In this document: piece by piece, positions 9,168 through 22,075 of the stretch | Position numbering within the stretch: position 1 is the stretch's first letter | Layout of the letters: the number at the start of each line of letters is the position of its first letter | NCBI RefSeq assembly: GCF_035998295.1 | Contig: NZ_DASYHS010000155.1 | Location: forward strand, 1-54,061 | DNA: 54,061 bases | Source of the DNA: DASYHS01 sp035998295 | GTDB taxonomy: Bacteria; Pseudomonadota; Alphaproteobacteria; Azospirillales; Azospirillaceae | Reading direction: 5' to 3' | Notes under the pieces: generated by a model | The model's database searches: none | The model's input: only the letters and a program-made list of their open reading frames with translations | Told to the model about the DNA's origin: nothing | Program-made: the position numbers and the translations under genes

Positions 9168-10242
9168 GCTCGTTCCCAGGGGCGAACCCTCGACGGCCAT
9201 GGTCTGGCTCACTCCCGTGCTGGCGGTCGCGCTGACGCTCGTCTGCGGCATGGCGCTGTTCGCCGGCATGGGTTTCGACCCGCTCGACGCGCTGTACGCC
9301 TATTTCGTCGAGCCGGTCTCGACCCGGTTCGGGCTGGCGGAGCTCGCGGTCAAGACGACGCCGCTCGCCCTCATCGCGGTCGGGCTCGCGATCGGCTTTC
9401 GCGCCAATGTCTGGAACATCGGAGCGGAGGGGCAGCTCACCATGGGGGCCGTGCTGGGCGGCGGTCTGGCGCTCGCGGCCTACGGGGCCGAAGGGCCGTG
9501 GCTGATGCCCCTGATGCTGGTCGCGGGCGCGCTCGGCGGCATGGCCTGGGCGGCGATCCCCGCCTTCCTGCGGACGCGCTTCAACGCCAGCGAGATCCTG
9601 ACCAGCCTGATGCTGGTCTACGTCGCCGGCCTGCTGCTGAACTGGCTTGTCCATGGGCCGTGGCGCGACCCCGACGGGTTCAACTTCCCGCAGTCCCGCA
9701 TGTTCAACCCCGAAGCGCTGCTGCCGTCGCTGCTGGACGGCACGCGGCTGCATCTGGGCTTCCCGCTCGCGCTCGTCGCCGTGGCCGCGGGCTGGTTCCT
9801 GCTCGCGCGGACCTTCGTCGGCTTCCAGATAAAGGTGCTGGGCCTGACCCCGGCGGCGGCGAGCTACGCGGGCTTCGACCGCAACCGCCTGGTCTGGTTC
9901 TGCCTGCTCGCCTCCGGGGCGCTGGCGGGGCTGGCCGGCGTCGTCGAGGCGGCCGGGCCGATCGGGCAGCTCGTGCCCTCGATCTCGCCGGGCTACGGCT
10001 TCACCGCGATCATCGTCGCCTTCCTCGGACGCCTGCATCCCGCGGGCATCCTGCCCGCGGCGGCGCTGGTGGCCCTGTCCTACATCGGCGGCGAGTCGGC
10101 GCAGATCACGATGCAGCTCCCGGTGGCGGTGACCGGCGTCTTCCAGGGTATGCTGCTGTTCTTCCTGCTGGCGAGCGACGTGCTGATCCGCTACCGCGTG
10201 AGATGGGGCGCCGCGGGCGGCGTCCGGGAGGCCGTGCCGTGA
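9157..10242 (+). CDS. BMP-family ABC importer permease 1
   Basis: A 361-residue inner-membrane permease of the NupP/YufP type with about nine or ten hydrophobic helices. The family stretch GFRANVWNIGAEGQL is present near residue 85, along with GFTAIIVAFLGRLHPAG in the C-terminal part. It pairs with the second permease to form the translocation pore. Translation is coupled at both ends: its start lies within the ATPase gene and its stop overlaps the next GTG by 3 bp. Confidence 0.9.
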   Translation: MLPRLVPRGEPSTAMVWLTPVLAVALTLVCGMALFAGMGFDPLDALYAYFVEPVSTRFGLAELAVKTTPLALIAVGLAIGFRANVWNIGAEGQLTMGAVLGGGLALAAYGAEGPWLMPLMLVAGALGGMAWAAIPAFLRTRFNASEILTSLMLVYVAGLLLNWLVHGPWRDPDGFNFPQSRMFNPEALLPSLLDGTRLHLGFPLALVAVAAGWFLLARTFVGFQIKVLGLTPAAASYAGFDRNRLVWFCLLASGALAGLAGVVEAAGPIGQLVPSISPGYGFTAIIVAFLGRLHPAGILPAAALVALSYIGGESAQITMQLPVAVTGVFQGMLLFFLLASDVLIRYRVRWGAAGGVREAVP

Positions 10243-11162
10243 TCGAGGCCGTGGTTCCCATCCTGCTCGCCGTGATGACGGCGGCGACCCCGCTGCTGTT
10301 CGCCGCGACCGGCGAGCTCGTGACCGAGAAGTCGGGCGTGCTCAACCTGGGCGTCGAGGGCATGATGCTGGTCGGTGCCGTGGCCGGCTTCGTCGTCACC
10401 ATGGCGACCGGCAGCGCCGTCCTCGGCATCGGTGCTGCGGCCGCCGGCGGGGCCTTCCTGGCGCTGCTGTTCGCGGTCCTGACGCTCGGCCTGCTCGCCA
10501 ACCAGGTCGCGACCGGCCTCGCCCTGACCCTGTTCGGGATCGGACTGTCGGCGCTGATCGGGCAGTCCTATGTCGGCATCCCCCTCGACCGCCTGCCGCG
10601 CCTCGACGTTCCGGGCCTGAGCGACCTGCCGGTGGTGGGGGCCCTCGTCTTCGGGCACGACGCGCTGATCTATCTCAGCCTCGTGATGGTCGGCGTCGTC
10701 CACTGGTTCCTGTACCGCACGCGCAAGGGCCTGATCCTGCGCGCCGTGGGCGAGAACCACGACGCGGCCCACGCCATCGGCTATCCCGTGCTGACGATCC
10801 GCCTGCTGGCGACGCTGTTCGGCGGCGCGATGTGCGGCCTGGGCGGCGCCTACCTGTCGCTGGCCTATACGCCGATGTGGGCCGAGGACATGGTGGCGGG
10901 ACGGGGCTGGATCGCGCTGGCGCTCGTCGTCTTCGCGACCTGGAAGCCGGGCCGCGTGCTGGCGGGCGCCTATCTGTTCGGCGGCGTCACGATCGCCCAG
11001 CTCCACGTCCAGGGCGCCGGCTTCGCCGTGCCGTCGCAGTTCCTGTCGATGCTTCCCTATCTTGCCACGATCCTCGTGCTCGTGCTGATCTCCCGCGATC
11101 AGGTCCGCATCCGTCTGAACGCTCCCGCCTGTATCGGCAAGACTTTCCACCCCGCCGCCTGA
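10239..11162 (+). CDS. BMP-family ABC importer permease 2
   Basis: A 307-residue permease of the NupQ/YufQ type. The signature TEKSGVLNLGVEGMMLVGA lies at residues 28-46 and GLILRAVGENHDAAHAIGY in the central cytoplasmic loop, where the ATPase docks. About eight hydrophobic helices. GTG at 10239 is used because it overlaps the previous stop (GTGA), giving translational coupling; the open frame extends further upstream only as a shadow of permease 1. The last 15 residues (ACIGKTFHPAA) are a polar cytoplasmic tail. Confidence 0.9.
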   Translation: MIEAVVPILLAVMTAATPLLFAATGELVTEKSGVLNLGVEGMMLVGAVAGFVVTMATGSAVLGIGAAAAGGAFLALLFAVLTLGLLANQVATGLALTLFGIGLSALIGQSYVGIPLDRLPRLDVPGLSDLPVVGALVFGHDALIYLSLVMVGVVHWFLYRTRKGLILRAVGENHDAAHAIGYPVLTIRLLATLFGGAMCGLGGAYLSLAYTPMWAEDMVAGRGWIALALVVFATWKPGRVLAGAYLFGGVTIAQLHVQGAGFAVPSQFLSMLPYLATILVLVLISRDQVRIRLNAPACIGKTFHPAA

Positions 11163-11192
11163 ACCGCTAACCAGAAACTGCGAGGCTTTCCC

Positions 11193-12287
11193 ATGCGCAT
11201 CACCCGTCGACACTTCGCGCTCGGCGCGGCCGCTCTCGGCGGCGCCGCCACCCTGCCTTTCGGAAGCGGCCGCGCCTTCGCCGCCGACCCGCTGAAGATC
11301 GGCTTCGTCTATGTCGGGCCGGTCAGCGACCACGGCTACACCTACCAGCACGACGTCGGCCGCAAGGCTGTCGAGGCGAAGTACGGCGACCGCGTCAGCA
11401 CGACCTTCGTCGAGAACGTGCCGGAAGGACCGGACTGCGAGCGCGTCGTCCAGCAGCTCGCCCAGGCCGGCCACGGCCTGATCTACACGACCTCCTTCGG
11501 CTTCATGAACCCGACGATCAAGGTCGCGCAGCGCTTCCCGAACGTGAAGTTCGAGCACGCGACCGGCTACAAGCGGGCCGACAACGTCGCGACCTATTCC
11601 GGCCGCTTCTACGAGGGCCGCACCGTGGCCGGCACGCTGGCCGGCAAGATGACGAAGTCGAACATCATCGGCTACATCGGCTCCTTCCCGATCCCCGAGG
11701 TCGTGAACGGCATCAACGCCTTCACCCTGGCCATGCGCGAGGTGAACCCGCAGGCCCAGGTGCGGGTGATCTGGGTCAACAGCTGGTACGATCCCGGCAA
11801 GGAAGCCGATGCCGCCAAGGCCCTGATCGACCAGGGGGCGGACGTCATCACCCAGCACACCGACAGCCCGGCGCCGATCCAGGTCGCGCAGGAGCGCGGC
11901 GTGTGGGCGATCGGCCAGTCCTCGGACATGACCCGCTTCGGGCCGAAGTCGCACATGACCGCAGTGGTCGAGGTGTGGGACGGCTACTACGTCGACCGCG
12001 TCCAGCAGGTGTTCGACGGCACCTGGAAGCCGACCGACACCTGGGGCGGCCTCGCGAGCGGCATGGTCGAGATGGCGCCCTTCAACCCGGCCCTGCCCGA
12101 GGACGTCCGCGCCCTCGGCCAGCAGGCGATCGACGACATCAAGTCCGGCAAGCGCCATCCCTTCGCCGGGCCGTTCAAGAACCAGGACGGGGAGACCGTG
12201 GTCCCGGCGGGCGAGGCCGCGGCCGACGAGGCCATCCTGTCGATGAACTACTACGTCGAAGGCGTCCAGGGCTCGCTGCCGAAGTGA
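11193..12287 (+). CDS. BMP-family ABC transporter substrate-binding protein
   Basis: A 364-residue periplasmic binding protein. The N-terminus (RRHFALGAAALGG ... AFA) has twin arginines and a hydrophobic core, consistent with Tat export and cleavage near residue 30. The mature part begins LKIGFVYVGPVSDHGYTY, typical of BMP/PnrA proteins, and contains GRFYEGRTVAGTLAG and ITQHTDSPAP. Known members bind nucleosides, but this branch (next to a DapB-like enzyme) could carry another small heterocycle; the ligand cannot be told from sequence. Last gene of the importer operon, followed by a perfect 28-bp palindrome. Confidence 0.9.
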   Translation: MRITRRHFALGAAALGGAATLPFGSGRAFAADPLKIGFVYVGPVSDHGYTYQHDVGRKAVEAKYGDRVSTTFVENVPEGPDCERVVQQLAQAGHGLIYTTSFGFMNPTIKVAQRFPNVKFEHATGYKRADNVATYSGRFYEGRTVAGTLAGKMTKSNIIGYIGSFPIPEVVNGINAFTLAMREVNPQAQVRVIWVNSWYDPGKEADAAKALIDQGADVITQHTDSPAPIQVAQERGVWAIGQSSDMTRFGPKSHMTAVVEVWDGYYVDRVQQVFDGTWKPTDTWGGLASGMVEMAPFNPALPEDVRALGQQAIDDIKSGKRHPFAGPFKNQDGETVVPAGEAAADEAILSMNYYVEGVQGSLPK

Positions 12288-12296
12288 CGTCGCCCG

Positions 12297-12324
12297 GGTG
12301 CGTCGCGCCGCGGCGCGACGCACC
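12297..12324. terminator. 28-bp perfect palindrome after the ABC operon
   Basis: Two uninterrupted 14-bp arms, the left beginning GGTGCGTCGCGCCG (12297-12310), 9 bp after the binding-protein stop. It would form a very stable all-GC hairpin. There is no T-run, so it may be a Rho-assisted terminator or an mRNA-protecting hairpin rather than an intrinsic terminator. Confidence 0.55.
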
Positions 12325-12346
12325 TCCCAGCGGAGCCGTTCGCGAG

Positions 12347-12685
12347 ATGACCGTCACGATCTACCACAACCCCCGCTGCAGCAAGTCGCGCCAGACGCTG
12401 GACCTGCTGACGTCCCGCGGGATCGAGCCGCGCGTCGTCGAGTACCTGAAGACCCCGCCGACGGCCGAGGAGATCCGCGGCCTGCTGGCAAGGCTCGGCC
12501 TGCTGGCGCGCGACCTGGTCCGGCGCAAGGAGGCGGCCGAGGCCGGCCTCGACCTCTCCCTGCCGGACGACGCCCTGGTCGAGGGCATGGCCGCCAACCC
12601 GGCCGTGATCGAGCGGCCGATCGTCGTCAACGGCGACCGCGCCGCGCTCGGCCGCCCTCCCGAGGCGGTGCTCGCGATCCTCTGA
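12347..12685 (+). CDS. ArsC-type (glutaredoxin-dependent) arsenate reductase family protein
   Basis: A 112-residue thioredoxin-fold protein with the ArsC motif HNPRCSKSR (catalytic Cys11). The arginines that bind arsenate in ArsC appear conserved: VRRKE (59-60), ERP (90) and GRPPE (103). Family role is reduction of arsenate to arsenite using glutathione/glutaredoxin. There is no arsenic efflux gene or ArsR regulator beside it, so the physiological role here could be generic. Start ATG at 12347 follows the 28-bp palindrome by 22 bp. Confidence 0.85.
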   Translation: MTVTIYHNPRCSKSRQTLDLLTSRGIEPRVVEYLKTPPTAEEIRGLLARLGLLARDLVRRKEAAEAGLDLSLPDDALVEGMAANPAVIERPIVVNGDRAALGRPPEAVLAIL

Positions 12686-12741
12686 GCCGTCGCGCGTTCC
12701 CGGCTGTTGTGTGTGCGGACCGATACGCCGGGGAGGCCGCC

Positions 12742-13155
12742 ATGACGGTATCCGCAAGCAGCGAGGACACGCTCTCGATCGTCCAGCAGGGGTTCCAGGC
12801 GGTCGCCGCGAAGGACGTCGACGGCGTCATCGCCCTGCTTGCCGACGATGTCGAATGGGTCTCTCCCGACCCCACCGGCCGGCTTTCCTGGGGCGGCGCC
12901 TGGCGCGGCCGGGACGAGGTCGCCCGCTGGATGCGCCTCGTCGCGGACGCGCTCGACGATTTCAGCCTCGTTCCCCGCCAGTTCATCGTCGAGGAGGACA
13001 CCGTCGTCGTCCTCGGCAGGGAACGCGCGCGGGTCGCCGCCACCGGCCGCCCCTACGAGACCGACTTCGCCCATGTGGTCCGGGTGAAGGGCGGCCGGAT
13101 CGTCTCGTTCAGGGGCTTCCACGACACGGCCGCCGTACTCGCCGCGGCCGCGTGA
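12742..13155 (+). CDS. SnoaL-like / NTF2-fold protein
   Basis: A 137-residue single-domain protein with the pattern of the NTF2-like superfamily: N-terminal helices (QQGFQAVAAKDVDGVIALLADDVEWV), then a strand-rich sheet with W-R-G-R-D-E-V and a C-terminal FAHVVRVKGGRIVSFRGFHD. Such folds act as small hydrolases, isomerases or ligand binders; no substrate can be named. A GGGGAGG ribosome site precedes the ATG. Confidence 0.78.
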   Translation: MTVSASSEDTLSIVQQGFQAVAAKDVDGVIALLADDVEWVSPDPTGRLSWGGAWRGRDEVARWMRLVADALDDFSLVPRQFIVEEDTVVVLGRERARVAATGRPYETDFAHVVRVKGGRIVSFRGFHDTAAVLAAAA

Positions 13156-13201
13156 GAGCAGGGCGGCGATGAAAAGCCGAGCAGCCGGATTGTACCAATT
13201 G

Positions 13202-13218
13202 CCATTGCATGCTAATGG
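13202..13218. promoter_or_regulatory. palindrome upstream of a small gene
   Basis: CCATT-GCATGCT-AATGG, inside a wider TTGC ... GCAA symmetry, in the 124-bp gap before the 61-residue gene at 13280. The segment is AT-richer than its surroundings, consistent with a promoter/operator. Confidence 0.3.
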
Positions 13219-13279
13219 ACTGCAATAGCCCTCCTGTCTAGATTGAACCGGGCCGTCAAAGCTCCCGACGGAGGATCCA

Positions 13280-13465
13280 ATGCGCAAGAGCGCACATTTG
13301 GTCGAAACATTGCGGAGCGGGACGTTCCGGGACCCCAAGACCGGGCAGCTCCTGGTGAAGCCCAAGGCACCGGACATGCGGGTGGTCGAGAAGGGGTTCG
13401 GGACGTATCGGGAGGTCAGGCCTTCGGGGCACCCTTCCGAGGAGGATGAGAGCCAGTCTCGATGA
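13280..13465 (+). CDS. small hypothetical protein
   Basis: A 61-residue basic protein starting at an ATG with a good ribosome site (GGAGGATCCA). It is rich in K, R, P and G (for example FRDPKTGQLLVKPKAP) with no membrane segment. No family recognised. It ends 84 bp before the end of the convergent MFS gene. Confidence 0.55.
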   Translation: MRKSAHLVETLRSGTFRDPKTGQLLVKPKAPDMRVVEKGFGTYREVRPSGHPSEEDESQSR

Positions 13466-13548
13466 CGAGGCCGGATCGGACCCGTCGCGGCTGAACTGGT
13501 GGTTTTTAAAAAGCCCGTCGACGTGGATCGGGAAACCCGCTGATCGGG

Positions 13549-14808
13549 TCAGTCCGCGACGCTGCCGCCCGGAACGCCTTCCAGCGCGGCCGCCATGCGT
13601 TTGCGGCGGGACCAGGCGGCGAGGCAGGCGGACAGCGTCAGCAGGGCGCCGACGGCCACCGGCCAGCGCAGGCCGGTCTCCTCCGAGATCACGCCCATCG
13701 CGAGCGCTCCCACCGCGGGCCCGGCGCGGAAGGTCAGGCCGTAGAGGCTCATGACGCGCCCGCGCATGCCGGGATGGATCGAGAGCTGGATCAGCGTCTG
13801 GGTGCCGACGCCCGCGACCACCATCCCGCCGCCCGCCGCCAGCAGCGCCGGGACCGCCACCCACAGCCTGTCGGTCGCGACGAACAGTAGCACCGCCAGC
13901 GCCAGCAGCGCCGTGTTGGCGAGGGCCAGCCGCGTCAGGCCCGCGGTGTCGCCGCGCCCGGCGAGCCACAGGCCGCCGAGCACCGCTCCCGCGCCGACCG
14001 TGGAGGTGAGCAGCGCCAGCCCGGCGGCGCCGGCGCCGAAGACGTCGGCGGCGAAGCCCGGCAGCAGCTCGATCACCGGCCTGACGAACAGGCAGGTCGC
14101 CAGCAGGAGCAGCATCATCGGCGCCATGCCGGCATGGCCGGCGACGTAGCGAACACCCTCCGCGATCTCCGCCGTTATCCCGGCCGCGGCTTTCGGCGGG
14201 CGCGGCGCCGGCGGCAGCCGGACCCTGGTCAGCGCGACCAGGAACAGCACGAAGGTGGCGGCGTTGACCGCGAAGGCGCTCGCGGTCCCGCCGGTCACGA
14301 TCAGCGCGCCGGCCGCGGCCGGGCCGATGAACCGCGCGGCGTTGAAGATGATGGAGTTGATCGCGACCGCGGCGGAAAGGTCCTCGCGCGGGACCAGGCT
14401 GGGGATCAGCGCCAGGCGGGCGGGCTGGTTCATGCCCGCGACGATGCCGAGGAACAGCGTCAGGGCGAGCAGCATGCCGATCGTGATGGTACCCGTCGCC
14501 GTCAGCGCGAACAGGGCCAGCGCCTGCAGCAGGCCGAGCACCTGCCCGATGCGGATCACGCGGAGCTGGTCCCACCGGTCGGCGAGAACGCCGGCCAGCG
14601 GGCCGACCACGATCGTGGGAAAGAGGTCCGCGAACGCGACCGCGCCGAGCCAGGCGCCCGAGCCGGTCAGCTCCCAAGCGAGCCAGCCGACCGCGATCCG
14701 CTGCATCCACGTCCCGATCAGGGAGATGCTGCTTCCGGCCGTGTAGGCGCCGTAGTTGGGATTCCGGAGCGCGCGCGCGATCGCCCCGAAGCCGGCTCTG
14801 CTCTTCAT
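13549..14808 (-). CDS. MFS transporter (EntS-like, MFS_3)
   Basis: A 419-residue major facilitator permease with 12 predicted helices. The N-terminus (NPNYGAYTAGSSISLIGTWMQRIAVGWLAWELTGS) and GPLAGVLADRWD (loop 2-3) are typical of the EntS/MFS_3 exporters; RGRVMSLYGL is in the central C-half loop. Substrate unknown; relatives export siderophores or drugs. It lies downstream of a metallo-beta-lactamase-fold gene on the same strand with a 103-bp gap. Confidence 0.85.
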   Translation of the reverse strand: MKSRAGFGAIARALRNPNYGAYTAGSSISLIGTWMQRIAVGWLAWELTGSGAWLGAVAFADLFPTIVVGPLAGVLADRWDQLRVIRIGQVLGLLQALALFALTATGTITIGMLLALTLFLGIVAGMNQPARLALIPSLVPREDLSAAVAINSIIFNAARFIGPAAAGALIVTGGTASAFAVNAATFVLFLVALTRVRLPPAPRPPKAAAGITAEIAEGVRYVAGHAGMAPMMLLLLATCLFVRPVIELLPGFAADVFGAGAAGLALLTSTVGAGAVLGGLWLAGRGDTAGLTRLALANTALLALAVLLFVATDRLWVAVPALLAAGGGMVVAGVGTQTLIQLSIHPGMRGRVMSLYGLTFRAGPAVGALAMGVISEETGLRWPVAVGALLTLSACLAAWSRRKRMAAALEGVPGGSVAD

Positions 14809-14911
14809 CCCTCAGCATGTGAGCGCGGGCAGGGGTGGTTCAAATGCCGGTCCGGTGGCCCTGCCATGCGCCGGGGACGGGTGTGGCCGGCGTGGGCGAC
14901 GGATGCGCGCT

Positions 14912-15544
14912 TCAGCCCTGCAGGAACGGGTTCGTCAGCCGCTCCAGGCCGATGCTCGACGTCGGGCCGTGGCCGGGGATGAAGCCCGTCTCGTCGCCGA
15001 GCGGGAGCAGCCGCTCGCGGATGGAGCGGATCAGCGTCTCGTGGCTGCCGCGCGGCAGGTCCGTGCGGCCGACCGATCCCCGGAACAGCACGTCGCCGAC
15101 CAGCGCGAAGCGTGACGGCGCATGATGGAAGACGACGTGGCCGGGTGTGTGGCCCGGGCAATGGTGCACCGCGAACTCGATCTTGCCGACGGTCACGACG
15201 TCCCCCTGGTCGAGCCAGCGGTCGGGCCGGACCGGGCCGCGCGCCTGGAGGCCGAACATCGCCGCGTCCTCGCGCAGCGTCTCGAGCAGGAACTCGTCCT
15301 CGCGGTGCGGGCCATCGACGGGCACGCCGAACCGCTCCGCGAGGTCGAGGACGCCGCCCGCATGGTCGAAGTGTCCGTGGGTCAGCAGGATGCGCTCGAT
15401 GCGAGCCCCCGACCTCTCGACCACGGACGCGATCCGGTCGACGTCCCCGCCCGGGTCGACGACCGCGCCGAGCATGGTCTCCTCGCACCAGAGTACGGTA
15501 CAGTTCTGCTGCAGCGGCGTCACCGGAACGATGGCGTACTTCAT
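14912..15544 (-). CDS. MBL-fold metallohydrolase (glyoxalase II-like, YcbL type)
   Basis: A 210-residue metallo-beta-lactamase-fold hydrolase. Zinc ligands THGHFDH lie at residues 55-61, followed by HCPGHTPGH, GDVLFRGSVGRTDLPRG and a C-terminal FIPGHGPTSS. The GSVGRTDLP segment is typical of the short glyoxalase II/YcbL group that hydrolyses thioesters such as S-lactoylglutathione. The long C-terminal substrate domain of GloB is absent. Start is a single ATG at 15544. Confidence 0.87.
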   Translation of the reverse strand: MKYAIVPVTPLQQNCTVLWCEETMLGAVVDPGGDVDRIASVVERSGARIERILLTHGHFDHAGGVLDLAERFGVPVDGPHREDEFLLETLREDAAMFGLQARGPVRPDRWLDQGDVVTVGKIEFAVHHCPGHTPGHVVFHHAPSRFALVGDVLFRGSVGRTDLPRGSHETLIRSIRERLLPLGDETGFIPGHGPTSSIGLERLTNPFLQG

Positions 15545-15778
15545 TGCGGCTCCTGGCGTGGCGAAGGCGGGGCAGGGTAAGGCGAGAGCCCCTGCTCACG
15601 CAAGAGTGGTGCCGGCACGTACGCGGTTGCGCCTTCCGAATGGCATCGCCTTGGCTCGCCATCTGAGGTACGCTCCGTTTCACAATCGGTTAATCCTGTC
15701 CGTTCATCCTGCTCGGAAGGCAGCCGGCACCAGTCACCTCTAGCCCTGCGTCTCCTGCCGCTCGAATTGCTGCCGGGA

Positions 15779-20178
<4,400 letters not shown>

Positions 20179-20187
<9 letters not shown>

Positions 20188-21156
20188 GGCCTGCCGGGCG
20201 CGCCTCCTGTCCTGCGCCGCGACGAGCCTCGCCATCTTCCTGAGGTCGGCATCCTCGAGCCGCAGCGCGAGGTCGACCCAGACATGCGCGACCTCGTGCA
20301 TCTCGCGCAGGGTTATGGGATTGACGATCCGGCGGACGTCCTGGATCGCGCGATGCGCGGCGAACCGGCTGCCGGCGCGGCCGATATGCTCGTGGAACGC
20401 GTCCACCGCCCCGCCGTCCTCCGCCAGGACGTCGATGACGCCCATCGCATGCAGCTCTTCCGCCCCGTAGACGCTGCCGCTGGTGATCATCCGTTCCGCC
20501 AAGCCCGCGCCGATGCGCCGCGCCAGGAACGTGTACGCACCCATCCCCGGGAACATGTTGAACAGGATCTCGGGCAGCCCGAACTTCGCGCTGCGCTCGG
20601 CGATCAGCAGGTTGCTCGACAGCGCCGCCTCGAAGCCGCCGCCGAGCGCGTCGCCCTGGACCAGCGAGACCGTCGTCAGCGGCAGGCCGAAGCTGGTCGT
20701 GTAGTGGTAGCCGGACTCCGCCGCCGCGATCGCGTAGCGCGTCAGCCTCTCGCGGTCGCGCAGCCGGATCAGCTCCGCGAACAGGTTGAGGTCGCCGCCG
20801 AGGTTCCACGTTCCCGGCATCGGCGAGCGCAGGGCCACGTAGCGCACCGGCGAGGCGATCTCCGGGACCGCGGCGTGGACGCTCTGCATCAGGACGCGCA
20901 CGCGGGCGAAGTCGTGGAGCATGGCTTCCGTGAAGCAGGGCCGGTTCTTGAACCGGAAGTCGCACCACAGGATGCGGTCGTTCCGGTCGAACTCGACGGC
21001 GAGGTCCTGGAAGGACGCCGCCGCGATCATGTCGGCGACCCGGTCGAGCGGGGGAGCCGTCTCCGCGAGGCTCGGGAACTGCGGGCGGATGCCGTCGAGG
21101 CGTCCCGTCCGGCCCGGTATCGCCGCGTCTTCGAAAAGCTGGGTGACTGCGCTCAT
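20179..21156 (-). CDS. rpfF: RpfF-like DSF synthase (crotonase fold)
   Basis: A 325-residue crotonase-superfamily enzyme. In RpfF the protein acts as both acyl-ACP thioesterase and dehydratase to make cis-2-unsaturated fatty-acid signals. Oxyanion-hole motifs TWNLGGDLNLF (116-126) and GDALGGGFEAALS (168-180) are present. Both catalytic glutamates are kept: Glu176 and Glu196 (FGLPEILFNMFPGMGAYTF), spaced 20 apart like Glu141/Glu161 of Xanthomonas RpfF. The C-terminal helix EVAHVWVDLALRLEDADLRKM is also family-like. The N-terminus is about 35 residues longer. ATG at 21156 has GACGAGGAG upstream. Convergence with an rpfC-like gene makes DSF synthase more likely than a plain enoyl-CoA hydratase. 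It has a long AT-rich leader (21157-21505). Confidence 0.88.
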
Positions 21157-21361
21157 GTCTACACTCCTCGTCCCTCTGGAATGCCTCCTCGGCTGGAATG
21201 GACATGAGCCCGGGCAGTACGGGCGGGCGAATGGGATACGACCGCGCGAACCGGCTTCGGCTTTCCGTCCTCCGGTGGCCGTGGGTGTCGGAGGCTGCAA
21301 CGATCAATATTGGGTGGTTAGGGGAGGGCATAATTCAAGTGGAAGTTCCGGACGGATAGTC

Positions 21362-21459
21362 TCACCGATCCGGTGAAAGGTCGCGCGGCCTGCATATTTC
21401 AAGAAATAAACATATCGATTTTAAATAAATACAGTTTTACTGAATATCACAGTATGTGA
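21362..21459. promoter_or_regulatory. AT-rich, palindrome-rich region upstream of rpfF
   Basis: The 349-bp gap between hxlR and rpfF (21157-21505) holds no gene. Its distal part is far more AT-rich than the window and has four palindromes: TCACCG-N3-CGGTGA (21362-21376), TATTTC-N2-GAAATA (21395-21408), CAGT-N3-ACTG (21432-21442) and TCACA-N3-TGTGA (21447-21459). It probably includes hxlR termination and rpfF control sites. I see no clear -35/-10 pair. Confidence 0.5.
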
Positions 21460-21505
21460 GCACCCGCGAATCAGACCCGGTTTTTCCACGACTGCTGCAC
21501 CTGGG

Positions 21506-21997
21506 TTACCCTGTTGCGCCATCAGAACGTTCGACGACCGTTTCTATCTCTTCCGGGCCTACCACATGGCCATGGTCGCAGACCAGCCGGGCATGGATTT
21601 GGGCGCCGCAGTGGTGCCGGAGTTTCAGCGGCGACGGACCGCCGGGCAGATGCTCCTCCGCCCATTCCCGCAGCGCCGCGAGCGCCGGCAGCAGCGCGCG
21701 CCCCCTGGCGGTCAGTTCGTAGGCGTGATGCGTGCGCCGGCCCGGCTCCCGGTAGGCGACGCGCGCCAGCAGCCCGGCCTCGACGAGGCGGCGGAGCCGG
21801 TCGCTCAGCACCGCCCGGGGGATGCCGAGGTCGTCCCGCATCTCCTCGAAGCGGCCCACGCCGTAGACCGCTTCGCGCAGGATCAGCAGCACCCAGGCGT
21901 CGCCGATCACCGACACGGCGCGGGCCAGCGTGCATTCGGCCAGGGGCACGGCCGCATGACGGGCCTCGCCGGGGTGCGGCTTCTCGGGTTTTTCCAT
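21506..21997 (-). CDS. HxlR family transcriptional regulator
   Basis: A 163-residue winged-helix regulator. The HxlR core runs residues 20-120: a conserved Cys22 near the start (LAECTLARAVSVIGDAWVLLILREA), the recognition helix IPRAVLSDRLRRLVEAGLL and wing YREPGRRTHHAYELTARG. In related proteins the N-terminal cysteine senses electrophiles or oxidants. The C-terminus has extra Cys and His residues (LRHHCGAQIHARLVCDHGH), possibly metal-binding. It is divergent from an MFS exporter gene, its likely target. Confidence 0.9.
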   Translation of the reverse strand: MEKPEKPHPGEARHAAVPLAECTLARAVSVIGDAWVLLILREAVYGVGRFEEMRDDLGIPRAVLSDRLRRLVEAGLLARVAYREPGRRTHHAYELTARGRALLPALAALREWAEEHLPGGPSPLKLRHHCGAQIHARLVCDHGHVVGPEEIETVVERSDGATG

Positions 21998-22023
21998 GCC
22001 GGCATCCTAGCAGAGTTTGCCGA

Positions 22024-22053
22024 ACGAACCCAGCGATGGTAGCCTGAGTTCGT
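22024..22053. promoter_or_regulatory. inverted repeat between hxlR and MFS gene
   Basis: ACGAAC (22024-22029) and GTTCGT (22048-22053) are separated by 18 bp in the 78-bp divergent spacer. Placement suits an HxlR operator controlling both genes. Confidence 0.4.
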
Positions 22054-22075
22054 AGGATGAACTTTGGAAGCGGCC

